A stretch of 64,000 nucleotides of DNA from Paraphoma chrysanthemicola (GCA_020744225.1 JAGMWG010000007.1:1488001-1552000); one strand, 5' to 3'; numbered from the stretch's first letter, positions 46,775 to 58,833 are shown. Notes: a model not told the origin generated them from the sequence alone. Program-made: numbers and translations.

Positions 46775-47221
46775 ATGTCCGACACCTTCTCCGCCATCCT
46801 CATCGACCTCCGCCCCAAATACGACCGCAATGAGCGCTACCTCATCCTCGCGCCTCAGAACTATCAATCATTGGGTATTTCCATTGGCATTTTATCGTCC
46901 ATCACCTCCGCCGTCCTCGTGTCCACTTGAGTCAGAATACATAGCAACGAAGCCATCGACCTCAGCCCCTCATCACCCTCAAGCCAAAGCCGTCGTCAGG
47001 GTACGCGCTTTCTAGTCTGTGAGGAAGAATTCAGCCGCAAAGAGATCGAGGGCTGGAAGCATGACCCACAAGATCCTAATGCGCCGAGAATGTGCAGGTA
47101 TGATGTATTGTGGGGCAAGCAGAAGATCGATACGAGGACGTTTGAGGCGTGGAGGTTATATGAAGAGTTTTGTGGGTCGAGAAGAGCAAATGGAAGGCGT
47201 GGGGACGCACGTAGCTGGTGA
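46775..47221 (+). CDS. Small hypothetical protein, two exons
   Basis: Exon 1 (46775-46874) starts in a good context (CATCATGTCC) and reads MSDTFSAILIDLRPKYDRNE. Exon 2 (46953-47221) has a Trp/Arg-rich frame (LVCEEEFSRKEIEGWKHDP, RTFEAWRLYEEFCG). Joining them needs a 78-base intron with the weak donor GTATTT and acceptor GAAG, giving 122 residues. Codon choice in both parts looks coding, with many C-ending codons in exon 1. The alternative acceptor at 46935 gives a shorter, different C-terminus. No family recognised and the splice model is uncertain. Confidence 0.42.
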
Positions 47222-47581
47222 ATTACGGCTGTTCAGTAGCGGTGGAGGGCTTTTCGTGCTGGAATCGGCGTTGAAGAATGACGACACGGGTCATGTGCAC
47301 CTATGTTGACCAAGTTAAACTTATCAGTATTAGTTGAGTCTGTTTCCTTTCCCCACAAAACTTGATGTTTCATTACGAAAGGTAGAGTAATGTGAACAAA
47401 TGACAACAAATGATAGTATATATCTGATCAGGATAGAGAGGAAAGGTATATCACAATACACAATAGTCAAACTACTGCAGTACCGCGTTATGCTTGGAGC
47501 GTATGTACTATACCTTACATCAGACAACTCCCAACGTGACTAGGATAACAGCCCTTGGTTCATTCGTCCTGTCTGAGTCGT
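47222..47581. other. Convergent intergenic gap
   Basis: AT-rich 3' regions of the flanking genes. I see nothing else. Confidence 0.5.
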
Positions 47582-49802
47582 TCATCTTGGAATCCCTCGT
47601 TTCACGGTCGCCCGCTGACACCGCTTTACATGTCTGTTGAAATTATCCTTCCTATTGTATTCCTTTTGCGGTGTGGAGCAGTACATGTTCGGACAGAACA
47701 GTCGAACCTCTGAGCGAAAGCGATCTCTATGGACGGGAAACTCTTGTCGCTCCAAATCCTTGCGTAATCCGAATGCCACTGCGCAGAGCACACACGCATA
47801 CCGAAGATTGTGCTTGCGATTATGATGGATTCTATCATGGTCAGCCCACTGCACTCGTTATATCTAGATCAATAGCTTATTCACCTCCTCTGACCTGGCG
47901 TTCGGAACCTCAGATCGCAATCTTTGCATGCGTAAGGCAGCTCCTCTATACTGACTGTGGTTGTGGATGACAACGATACGACACTGGTGGTTGATTGATT
48001 CCCTTGTGTTGTGAGTGACGCAGAACTTTCGAAAGAAGATCGTGACGTCACGGGAATGAGAGATGAGCCAAAACTCCTTCTGAAAGGACGTATGCTTGAG
48101 CTATTATCGAACGATCCAGACACAGGAACCGGTGACGATGGTGCTGATGGACCACCATTGAAGGTCAATCCTTCCCTAGTAACAGCGTTATCTGTTGGAG
48201 TCGGTAGCAGATTGTAAAACTTTATGAAGAATCTCATCTGCTGATCATGGGACAATGCAATGTTTTGTGCGAACGATGTATCAACTGTATGCCAGTCCGT
48301 TGCGGGTCCTTCTGGGTACTTTCCAGAGTTGGCTTGCCTGATGGGATTAGTGAAGTGACTCGATACCCTTATGGGAAGCTCTCACCATTGACGAGCGCGT
48401 TCGATCTGCACTGATGAAGCTGACACAGCTGGAGGCACGATTGGTGGTAGCATTGGCGTCGCGGTCCGAGTGGAGACTGCTGGGATCACTGTCGCGGACT
48501 ATGAATACGTGAATTCATGGATACGCTGCGGCCTATCCAGGAATTCGAAAGACCGAATGCCTTGGTCCTCGTGGACGTTGGAGAAACTCGCGCAGGGTAG
48601 GTATTGTGTATGCACATATTTCGTTAGACCTGCTGTATCTATGAGAGATCCAAGCTTCCGTTTGCGCGATGAAAGTTCTGATGAGAGCGAAATGTCTCCT
48701 GACGGGGGCCTTCTACGCCCAGACATCATTTCGGGCTCGGCTTCAAAGAACACGCGGCTGCTATAGATATTTTCCTCCCAGCGATCAGGTACAGGATCAA
48801 CCATCGGCGTGGGTGCATGATGCCATGGATTGAACTCGCCATCGACTGCATCAAGCTCGAAAGGCTGCTCTATCAGTTGTGCTTCGATTCGTCTCTTTGC
48901 CGCTTCTGCTGCGGTAAGTTGGCTCGCTGCGTCTGCTTCTGCGATGGACGTCCTTGGGGGTACAGCTCTGTAAGGTGCGTATAAATGCGAGAACATGATT
49001 GGATTTGGTTCGAACTCAACGTCGTAAGGATCAACGAATTCACAAGGCTGCTCCAAGTCTGCCTGAGCAACGCGGAGATGAGAGGAGCCATGTACTAGCA
49101 TAATCAGTTGAGCTAATGTAATGATATTGGGCAATTCTCACCGCGAGGATCGGTGAGTCTCTGAAACATCGAGCGTTTGTTGATTCCGAGTATCTCATCA
49201 GATATATCGCACCCTTGTTTCCTGCTTGTGCGATCATCACCCTTGATCGTAGTGCTAGACCTCACAAAGGGTACGAACGACGATCGTGTTTTTGGCGCTC
49301 CAATATACCCTACTTCGACATCCGATGAAGGCACACTGGAACCGACTTTGCAAATCCTCTTTATCCAACCCTCCAAACTTATCCGTTCTCGCGATGGTTC
49401 GGGCACCACTTCCTTATCGGAGAACCTGGACAGATCGGGCGAGTCATCCCAACCTTCCGCGGTTTTGTCAGGCGTGATGCTGACCGAGCTGCTCGAACGC
49501 GGTTCCGTCTCATCGAATATGACGCGCCATGGGCCAGCCTCAGAGTCATCATCTTGAACAAGTTGCTTTACGCGACTAACTTTGAAACCATCAGTCACTG
49601 CTTCCTCGGTGGCGTGCTTCTCTATCCGTCGCCTCTTAAGCTTGTGGTAACAGAACCACAGGACTGTTCCCGAAATGGCAACCACAGCCGCAAGTATGCC
49701 AAGCCCAATGGAAAGCTTCGTGTGTTGCGACATCCCAAGATCTGGCGATGGTTGCGCGACTCCAATTTCAGAGATTGACTTTTGTCTGGGTAAAACGGCC
49801 AT
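47582..49802 (-). CDS. Single-pass membrane protein with C-terminal C2H2 zinc fingers (fusion model)
   Basis: Five exons (49802-49142, 49094-48525, 48479-48386, 48337-47885, 47831-47582) give 675 residues. One membrane helix (SIGLGILAAVVAISGTVLWF, about 31-50) is followed by the basic stop-transfer KLKRRR and a long polar region. Near the C-terminus are zinc fingers: CKDC-x12-H-x4-H formed across the last intron, a degenerate CVLC unit, and a CPNMYC..RKDNFNRHVKRC unit. The introns at 49095-49141, 48338-48385 and 47832-47884 are convincing. The 45-base intron at 48480-48524 (GTATCC..CCCAG) is weaker, but it removes an in-frame TAG at 48499-48501. Without it there would be two genes: a 418-residue membrane protein ending at 48499 and a 256-residue finger protein starting at 48453. 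Both halves share one frame only 45 bases apart, so I prefer one gene. Confidence 0.55.
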
Positions 49803-50884
49803 GGCGTGGGTGTGTAGGTGGGTGTGTGAAGACCTCGGTATCGCTCACGGGCTGCCTTCATGGCATTGACTGCTTCTACTTAGGCACAAGGCTATGGAGG
49901 CATACTGGTGGAAGTGCAGTTGTGGCGCAGTTGGCCTATCACAGATGATGGTGGCGTGGTCCCTGAACCTATCTTCCCTGTCAGATGTGGAGGACTAAAC
50001 ATCATCACGTGGATGGCTTGGGCAAAACAATCGTTCCGACGCTACACTAGCTTTCGTGGAGAGGAAATCAATCCTTCACTATGCCACAAGTCCAACCAAG
50101 ATGCAATGCGGAGCAGACGTAGTTGCTGATACTGGACGACCTTCTCGAACGTCCTCCGTGTTGCCGTTCGAGAGAAACTGCGAGCCGGTTCGGTTGAGCA
50201 TAGGAGTCGATTTGCGAGGCCTCCTTTATTCGCCCTCCGTAGCTTTGTCATATCAGGTGTGCATTGGCAGAGTCGTACACGATCTAGCACTGTATGATTT
50301 GCGACGTGATTAGTTCACTTAACGAGCCAGCAAGTTATTAGTGAGACCATTGATTTTGTTTCAATGGCTTCCCATTTGCTTCAGTCCAGCAAAAGCGAAT
50401 TGATTTGTTTCGAATTGGCGACAACCATGAAGTGCAAAGTATCTAGCAATTGGTAGAGACTGGATAATGAGGTTGTCACCTTATCTTATCGACGGGCACA
50501 AAGCACCGTCATAGCTGCGCCCCGTAACACTAATAGGCATCGAATCCAATCAGGATGCCAGGCATAGCCAACAGTAGAAGTGAACGGCCATGTGTTCTCA
50601 AATCAGGAGATCGTGACCAGGATACGTGCGATGTACCGTCGATTCCAGAAGATGGCCAAGATAGCCTTTTGCTTAGTCCCAGCCATCCAACGTACCGGCG
50701 GATTGGCGGTTAGGGGAATGTTGACTGAGTGATGAAATCTGTTCGACGATAAATCAGCGAGACTGCGGATTGTATTATGCTGTGCTGTGCATAGTATGAA
50801 GTCACTAGACTAGATTGACATGATGTTCAGCAGTGCGCTTTCGGTTCTTCTGATAGCTCGCAGACCTGACTACATACATCACAA
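49803..50884. other. Intergenic, nothing recognised
   Basis: About 1.1 kb between two minus-strand genes. It must hold the promoter of the membrane/zinc-finger gene. No coding signal. Confidence 0.5.
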
Positions 50885-53800
50885 CTACTCTTCCCATGCC
50901 CTCCATCCCAGATCAGATGCCGTGACGTCTGAATCCTCACTCTGGTCCCCATCACTAAATGTAGTCGACAAGATGCGCCTGGGCTGTCGTCGCAGTACAC
51001 GCCTATGTGGTGGAAGTGTTTCCTCAAACCTATCTGGCGTGGTCGATACTGTTGAGCTTGTGTCCATAGTTTGATTATTAGACATCATTGAGACATCGGA
51101 ATGCATGTTGCGAAGGTGCTGGTCAAGCGAAGGTAAATTGAACGATCGAATGAAGTCCGGTGACGCTCTTTGTCGTTGCATGTTGGCGTGGCTGAGTGGT
51201 GGATGGTTTCCTGCCGGGCTGATAGTATGTCGACTTCTCCTCATTCCGCGATTCTCGCCATTATGGTACAATGAAGCTGTATCCTGAGCCTTCGACTTAG
51301 ATGAAAGACTTGTGGTAAATTGGTTAGCTTTCCGCTGTTCATATGGTGCACGGCTATGTGCTTCATGTGAGCTTTGGTCGCGTGGACGTGCTTGCCGTTC
51401 TTGATGGCATCTTCGTTCGACATCGTCATCTAAAGCCGATAGATCTGAGGCAATTCTTCTCCGGAGCTGATCCTCGTGGGGGCAAAAGGGTGCCTGTGGC
51501 TGGCCAAACAATGAGCCTGTCCGCTGTGTACCTGATGTCGCGGTTGGTCGTTCTTTGTGTGAAGATCGAGTGAAGCTCGCATTGGCAGGGTTCTGCTGCT
51601 GTGGATCCCTGTTCAATTCAGGCTCTTGACGTCTCCTTGTTCTTGTGGTAGAGCCTGGGTCCAGTGAGTACGAAGCTCTCTGCGTGGTGGTCCTTACAGG
51701 GCTGTCTGAACTCAGCGGAGTAGTCCCAGGAAGCTCAACCGCAGCTGTCGATGATGCGTTTGATCCAAGCACAGTCGTTCTGATGCGTTCCCCAGTCCCA
51801 TGAGAGCTTAGACTTAGTCGGCTTTCCGGCAATTGGTTCCGCCGCAGAGTTTCTCGTGCTGGAGTATCAATTGAACGCCGCCTTGTTCGATCGCTACTGG
51901 ATGGAGCTTCTCGGTGCCTTGTAGACCTCGTTAAGTCGTCCGAGACTGATCTACGAGTTGTTGCAGTACGGAAAGACCTCCCTTCTAGTTCCCCGGGATC
52001 TTTCGTTGCAGCTAATTCTCCCATTGGCAGCATGGACCCTGGAGCAACATTGTTCGAGGAATGACTTGAAGCTTCAAAATGATTAGAACACCGGTCAAGA
52101 AAACGATGAACAAGACCTACAATCGCTTCTGAGATCATTCATGATCGCTCTCGGAAATCCACTGATCTGGTATTTTGAGGGTGTGATGCCTGAGCTACTG
52201 AGATGTAAGGATATCATAACCTCTGAGTCCAATCGCAAGACTCTGATTCTAGGAGTGGTGATAAGAAAGGAAGCGTATTCTCTTATGGCCGCGACATCCA
52301 TGGAAACCTATTTCGTCAATCATAATCGGACTTCAGCCGGATAGCAGCTTACATGTACTATATGAAGAGGATTGAAATCTGTCTCAATCTCAAACTGCGG
52401 CAAGAAACTGCTCGTTTGTTGATCTCTGAAGTATTCCCCAAGCCCTCGAAGAAACCGAGAACCAGGTTCGAATCGACAACATATTCGACCTGCGCAAAAT
52501 CAGACAGTGGAAGCGTAGTCTGATTATAAATCTTACCAGCACATGAGTACGTTCCATCGGGCTCTACGCGCGGAGCTTCGGTTGTTTCGTAAAAGAAGGA
52601 GCTTGCCACCAAGACATGTGCCACTTTCGCTATTTTCGCACGATCATCTGCGGTCCTTAGCTTTCTCCGCGTGTCTTGCTGTAGTTTCCGAAATTTGTTG
52701 ACATCGTCCATATGGGGAGGACGATACCCAACGTCTGGGTTCAAGCGAAAGTATCGAGAATCAATCGTCTCTATTCCCCGTGCTGAAGTGACGTCTTGAC
52801 GGAACTCACTCCATGCAAGTTCAGCATCCAATATACTGTCCAATCGATTTTGCTGATATCTGTCAGTGTCAGACTTTGGTGCCTTTTGAGAATCTACAAA
52901 ACCATTGTGGTAAACATCTGACGCATCTTTGGGAATGCGTGTTTCCGTAGCTTTGGTTCTTGACTTGAGCCTGCGACGCTGCTGATGCTGTAGATTCTCT
53001 CAGATACTAGTTTCTCGACCGACTTCTGAACTTACTTTGAGTGATCGTCGTTGGTGTTGGCTTTCGGAGAGTCGTGGTCTCGTGAAGACTCGTGCTGGCC
53101 AGTTCCAATAGACAGAAAGATGTCAGGGTCTCTATTTGCAACATCTGGCCATAACAATCTTCTTTCCCTGTGCGCTAGTCGGACCGGATTATTGTGATAT
53201 ATGGCTCCATCCAGATATGTCCGCTTGGTTGCCTCGTGCATGAAGGGCTTGAAGTAAGTCGGAGCTGCTGAAGTTGCTGCTGCAGCTTGCCATACTGTCA
53301 GCTCCTGCTCGGGCTTGTCCGGACGCAGGAACTCGTATTCGCCGGGCCGCTGCTCGGTATATTCGTCATTCTTTCGACTGTAGTTAGCCATTATTATGGC
53401 TTTCGTACCAGCTTCGTTTGTTGCAGTGACGGCGATTCTCGCGCCATGGTAGCTTGCTCGAGACCTGCCACTGTCACCAAATAGAGGCTGGTCTCCGAAA
53501 TTCGAGTGCAGCGCCCGTCTTAGTGGCTTGGTTCGGTATTTTGAGGCGAGCTTCAAGGTGATGATGTACTTGAGTAAAGGTATAGTGTGCATCACCTTCA
53601 GCGTGAAAGCGGTACGACAAAGTCTTCGAAACTTGTCAATACATCTTTTGATGCTCCAATTCTTCACACCAAATGCAAGCGCGATTATACCCCCAGTGCT
53701 TCAAGTGTTAGTGGGTGCTGGTTAGAAGAATCAAATCACATACCTCGTCCCAACAATAAGATCAAAGAAGATTTGTATCGGAAGTTGCCAGCCAATATGG

Positions 53801-56448
53801 CTTTGTATCGCCCGAAGGACCTCCAACTCTACAATGCCTCGCATACCGCCTCTACACTGAAATCAGCCTCATGCACTATCAATGGCGAGCCTGCTAAACC
53901 GAATCCTGGCCAGGCGATGTAAATGATGGACCTGAAGGTGACTAGCCTAGGCTAATTTGGAGTTGAGGTGATGCTAGGTGGAAGATGACCTACCCGTCCA
54001 GACACAAGATGCGAACCCCCGCATGTGCAGGTTTGAACCTAACGAGGAATGGCGTACTCCAATTTGTCTCGCCTGGGTGCAAAGGACAGTAGTCAAGAAG
54101 GAGAACAGAATCTATGTTAGCCGTCATGCTGTCACGTCTGCAATAAGCTTTCACACATCGGGTACATATCACTGTATAATTAGCAGGGTCATTCATCCAT
54201 AGAGTGCCATGATCGTGCTTACCATGACCACACCGTAGCACATGTTGAGGAGCTTGCATGAGGCAGCAAAAGCATGTTGAATGGCTAACAAAACGCGACG
54301 CAGATCCAACGATCCTGTAGAATGCCGACAAAATATCGCGATGTCTGTTCCGCAAACAGAGTCTTTTCGATTCATCATCGGCTCTGCAAATCGCCATTTG
54401 AAGTTCTGCGTAGACGTCTCCAATAGCTTTTTCATCCTTTTTTGCCACACAGGAAAATACTGGTCGGGTTTGAAGCTCGACACGAAATTGCCATCTTCGA
54501 TGATACGACCCCTTACATTTTGGTGTCCTTTGGGGTGGTGGTTGGCGGCAACGTTCACACATCGGGTAGAGCCGCTTCGATATTCACATGGGACATATCT
54601 ATGCCAGAACCTCTCAAGAGCATAGCGACCATATTTGTCATAGTGAGCAAAAAGGAATTCTGGTGAGCCTAGCTTCAATTAGCTGTCTGTTATGCAGTGA
54701 TGATGGCCACTAACCTGTTCCTGGCCTGTGTTGGATGCAATCGAGGACAATACATGAAGCTAGGAGTTGCACCATGTTGTCGAATATCCATGCAGCGTCT
54801 GCAGACTCTTTCTGAGATTGAGTGGCGATTGCAAGCTGGAGTATATGACCACCGAAGTTCGCTGGAATTGGATTATTCAACATTGACACCTTGATGAAGT
54901 TGAAAGGATCATCAAGCGTTTTCGAAAAATGATCGAAAGCGCTCTGGAAGTAGATGTTCAACTCGTAAGACTTTGACAGCATATTAGCACTCGCTTTCGC
55001 GTCATGAGACTTTTCGCAAGCCGTGCTTATCATGCCGCGTAGTCCGCGAATTTGGTCGTTTAGCAGCTGATATTTTCCCTTGTGCGGGATTCGTATGACT
55101 TTGAATGTCGAGTAGTAACACAGTATCAGGTCAAGGACATTCTTGATGGATTTTCCCTTCCTTATCCATCGCGCTGCCAGGTCTCTGAAGTAACGTGTAC
55201 CTCGGTCTGAGTCTATGCAATGGTCATTCGCCCTCAGTAGACTTCGCGTAGCCAATTCACTGTTCCACACTTCGGAAGCGTTGCTTAGATCTGTGCCATT
55301 CAGCGCGATTATTGCATGGGGCAGTGTCGGCTGATTGATGGAGGTCTCCAAGGAGGTTTCGGCCCACGAAAGGAGAGGTTTTAAAGTGTTCATTTCGAAG
55401 GTCCTTCTAGTGATTAGCACATGCAGCTGCGAGAAAAAAAAGGGAAGCGACTCGGTACATACTTAGCGTTTGCGTCCAACATAACAAAGACAACGACGTC
55501 TGATAGAGCATAGAGAATGCGTGGATACATCTGCTTCACGAAGAAACTTCGAGTTCTCTTCTTGTCCGCATTGGCCCAGTCCACGGGTCGTAAACGTCCA
55601 GGAGTGAGCCGCGCGATTGTTGACTCCGTCTCCAGAAGCGTAGTGCGGTTCTCGGGTGCCCCAACGGGTGCATTCTCGCCGCCATCCAAGCCCTCACAAT
55701 CGGCATACAGTAGCGGGGTCCGTTTATTGAATCGTACAGGATCTGCGTACAAGTGAACGTCTGCGGACGTTGGAATGTGTTCAATCGGTATGTGATATCC
55801 TCCTCGGTGACCATCTTGTTGTGATAACCGAGGCAACCCGACGATTGGCGAGGGGAATGTCATCTCGTAGGAATCATTTGCTAGGTCGTGAAGCTCAATA
55901 AGCATTTTGATCAGCGTACTTTTCCCAGCATCTACATGAAGTCAGTAGGCAGTGATGGAGATTCTGAGGTCGAGTCTTTACTGGTCTGGCCAATGAAAGA
56001 GACGAGTTGAGGATACTTTTCCTTGCCAGTGCTGAGTGGTGAACTGAGAAGGGACGTGTATATGTCGTAATCGGCCAGATGCGGTTGACGATTGTTGTCT
56101 TTCCGTATGCCTAACATGCCAATTCAGCTATGTACTGGATGAGGGATGATATCCAAGGAGGCTGAGCTCACCGAACCATGTCGTATCCAAGTCACGGCGG
56201 TGCAGTGCTTCAAGTTCATCCTCGGAGTAGCGCGGCTCCAGTATATCTTTGAGCTTCTTGAAGATATTCTTCGTCACCTTTTCGTGAGGTCCATCCCGAC
56301 CCTCCCGGCCGTCGCAATGGGCCAGCGTCTGGGGCCAACAAGGCTCACAAAGCGAGAATGCACGATCGACGCAGTACCATGCAGGACCTTCATTACCAAC
56401 ACAATCAACGCCCTGAAAATCGCAACTATCAGAAGCTGTTGATGGCAT
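50885..56448 (-). CDS. Zinc domain - P-loop GTPase - RING-like - patatin phospholipase protein (two frameshifts as sequenced)
   Basis: Eleven exons: 56448-56172, 56110-55982, 55931-55463, 55406-54715, 54668-54223, 54171-53994, 53851-53744, 53698-53036, 52970-52353, 52307-52121, 52071-50885; about 1,650 residues. Order: Cys-rich zinc module (about 9-60); GTPase with Walker A GQTNAGKS (131-138), DCEG (213-216) and NGTD (328-331), dynamin/GBP-like in style; helical region; RING-like CFCC..CGHVICTRC (about 655-680); patatin domain with oxyanion loop DGGGMRG (about 730), nucleophile GTSTG (about 767) and Asp in DGAIYHN (930), like calcium-independent phospholipase A2; an ISGFPR end segment; a disordered Ser/Arg-rich tail of about 395 residues. 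Introns across the GGGMRG and GTSTG codons restore both motifs exactly. Exons 5 and 9 each need one extra base (54428-54443, 52436-52439) to stay in frame. Likely role: lipid-cleaving cell-death or non-self response switched by GTP (inference). Confidence 0.78.
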
Positions 56449-56999
56449 GGCCGGTGATATGCCAGACAGGATGCTAAGTAGGTGGAGTGTCAGGAAAGAG
56501 GGCAATGTCGATGGCATGGTGAGGAGTTTCATGCCAATGTTCAGCCTGATGCAGCCACAATTCTTGAGTTGCATGTAGGCCAATGACAAGCCATTTTGCC
56601 AGCCGCAGAAGCTTCTCCGCGTGCACGAGCAAAGCAACAGGAGGAATTTTGGCCACTGTTACTAGCGTCTCTGGCGATGTGCTTACATGCAGCGCCGTGA
56701 CGCGCCATCCTCAATCTCGCCTTCCGCATTGACCGGTGATGGTCACATTCAGGACCGTGGCAACCCACACTCGCATCGTGGCCGAGCTATTACTCAACAG
56801 AACGGTTGTCAATAGATGGAACGTGCCGAACACATCTTTCATAAGAACGGTGTATACGGTGGAATGATGTAATGCACGGAGGAGAGATGGGGTCGTAAGA
56901 AACCCCCATAGCGTCTGTCCATGCGGCTTGCGCACGGACCCATACCGAAGCGAGCCCACAGCATCATGTATATATTACAAAATATTTGCGTTCTCTTCC
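56449..56999. other. Upstream region of the GTPase-patatin gene
   Basis: About 550 bases holding the promoter. An alternative in-frame start lies at 56517 and would add a hydrophobic segment before the chosen ATG. Confidence 0.45.
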
Positions 57000-57118
57000 A
57001 CATACGACCATAGGACGTTGAAAACAGGGCTTCCCGTTCGCTCAGCCTTACTTAAGCAGCGTACCGGCGGACTAGTAGTCAGGTGGGTGACCACTGGCGA
57101 ATCCCCGCTGTTGTATGT
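57000..57118 (+). rRNA. 5S ribosomal RNA
   Basis: 119 bases from ACATACGACCATAGG to CCGCTGTTGTATGT, with the internal control region GGTGGGTGACCACTGG and the conserved GACTAGTAGTC and CTGGCGAATCC segments. A TTTT follows two bases after the 3' end as an RNA polymerase III terminator. Dispersed single 5S genes on either strand are normal in Pezizomycotina. This copy fits the fungal consensus better than the one at 15440. Confidence 0.95.
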
Positions 57119-57943
57119 ATTTTGCATTAGTTTTGTCTGATCAAGACATGCCTGTAATGTTTTTGTCTGCGTGCTCAGAGCCCATGCTGTTTCGACGTCT
57201 TTAGTGAAGCGTGATGTGTTCTCTTTCTTGAGTGAACCGGCGTGGAACTGAAGCGGCGCTGCAGAAGTGGAGCCAAGTGTGCACTCGGGCATTGAGAATG
57301 AAGCCCGCACTTATTAGTGGCGGCGTAGATGTTGAAGGTGTTTTCGAGTTTGTCTTCCCAGCCCTGCATAGCCGTCCATGCGTCCCAGACAAGACTGCTG
57401 CCATAACGTCTCAAAGGCAGTTCAATTGGGCGTGGTGCAGTAACAAGGCAGAGTCTACGATGTAAGTTCATTCATATCTCCATTGAGAATGTGTTGGTAG
57501 AATATATCATCAGGGGATGTAAAAGTGACAAGGTCACCCTGAATGACCCCAGGAATAGCAAGACGAGTGTAATGCTCCAAGAAGGCATTGAGGTCTTCGT
57601 ACTGCGCAATGAGCATTAACTCTGCAATGATCCGAGGCCGCAACCACGATGCCAAACTGTGAAAGAGATATTCTGGCGCATATTCGCGCGAGAAACAGAG
57701 GAGTCACTTGACAGACTGGTGAGCATTGCGCTTCGGGAAGAACTGGAAAGACAGCGAAAAGAATACCGACAACAAACAACATGAAAGCTAAGTGTCGCAT
57801 AAAGGTACGAATTGGTGCAGATGGTAACGTAACTTCTGCGCTCATATCCCATAACGTGTTTTACCAGTGAGCTGGCCACCCCAAATTGCACCAAAAAAAC
57901 GTAAAAATTACTCGATCCGTCTCTTCCCGCCGTGACTGTCTTC
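57119..57943. other. Intergenic, nothing recognised
   Basis: Only short overlapping frames, with no support. Confidence 0.45.
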
Positions 57944-58562
57944 ATGGAAAAGGGGTACACTGACTCTGTAGCAACCGTTATGCGTGCCCTGTACCGCACA
58001 CAACGCTCTTACCGCTTCACAGCACTCACCACCGATGGCCCTCTGTCCCAATTCTTGCAAGGCTCGCCAATAACCCAGATCCGACATGCAGACCTTGTGC
58101 GAGCAAACGCAAACATCCTCAAGTCATACTGGGACGCCATGAAGGGCTCGGGCAGCAACCCTGCTTCCCCCTGATGAGTGGGAGGTTCTCCAAGACACCA
58201 GGGCTACGTATCTAACTATACCCTCGGTTACAAGTGATATGGGCGAATCGACCAGCCCGTTCGCCAAGATGGTAAACGTGCGATTGACCCAAGTGCGGCT
58301 GTTCATCACAGGCGCGAAGACAGCCAGCGGCATGGTGCGAGTCGCGCTGACGCATAACTGCGCTGAGACTATTGTCGATACCACCGACTCGCCATACAGC
58401 TTCTTCCACAGCCTCATCACACGCACGTTCAAGTATAGGCTAGCCGATGGAGCATACGATCACCTGGTGGACGGTGCTATTGATAGAGTTATTGGCGAAT
58501 GGAAGCTGGTAAAAACGGAGGATACTTTTACGCTTGGGCCGGTTTACAACGTGGTATATTAG
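57944..58562 (+). pseudogene. Broken fragment resembling the C-terminal part of Tc-toxin A-like proteins
   Basis: Two adjoining frames read as one protein of about 205 residues: 57944-58174 (MEKGYTDSVATVMRAL.., SPITQIRHADLVRANANIL) and the frame ending at 58562 (FAKMVNVRLTQVRLFITGA, RVALTHNCAETIVDT, YSFFHSLITRTFKYRL). They are out of step by one base at a C5 run (58167-58171). The IRHADLV, GAK-T-x-G..VxLTH and ETIVD..FxH pattern recalls the TcB-binding end of TcA-type and neuraminidase-like proteins, which also occur in some fungi. This is recall, not a search, so confidence is modest. The N-terminal bulk (normally over 1,000 residues) is absent: the frame is closed at 57902 and no earlier part is seen. 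It is therefore a remnant without expected function. Confidence 0.42.
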
Positions 58563-58833
58563 TCTGGTTGGGAACGATGGCTTGGATTTGAGTCATGCCA
58601 CTGGTGCTTATCTGAAGTTTGACGGGAGCTTCTTTCCTTTCCCTTTTCAGGAATTTAGTGATCCGCGACAATAATCCCCACCTTGAATTTCTCGGACTTG
58701 TAGCAGGTGCACCCACGTCAGCTTCCATTACCAAATATGGAAGCAACGTTCAGTCCGGAGCCGTAGTATAGTATAAGTGTAATTTTTATTACTACTTTTA
58801 GCTTGACATTAGTATTCACGATCTTTGCTAAGA
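58563..58833. other. Short intergenic gap
   Basis: No gene seen. An AT-rich run lies near 58770-58800. Confidence 0.5.

Noticed and set aside
50885..52138. Independent 417-codon disordered gene
   Set aside because: A 49-base intron (52072-52120, with a CTAAT branch site) joins it in frame to the GTPase-patatin gene; it is better read as that protein's tail.
53990..54562. Separate zinc-finger-like gene
   Set aside because: Its 3' part is the RING-like exon of the GTPase-patatin gene, and its 5' part is a shadow frame seen because of the homopolymer frameshift.
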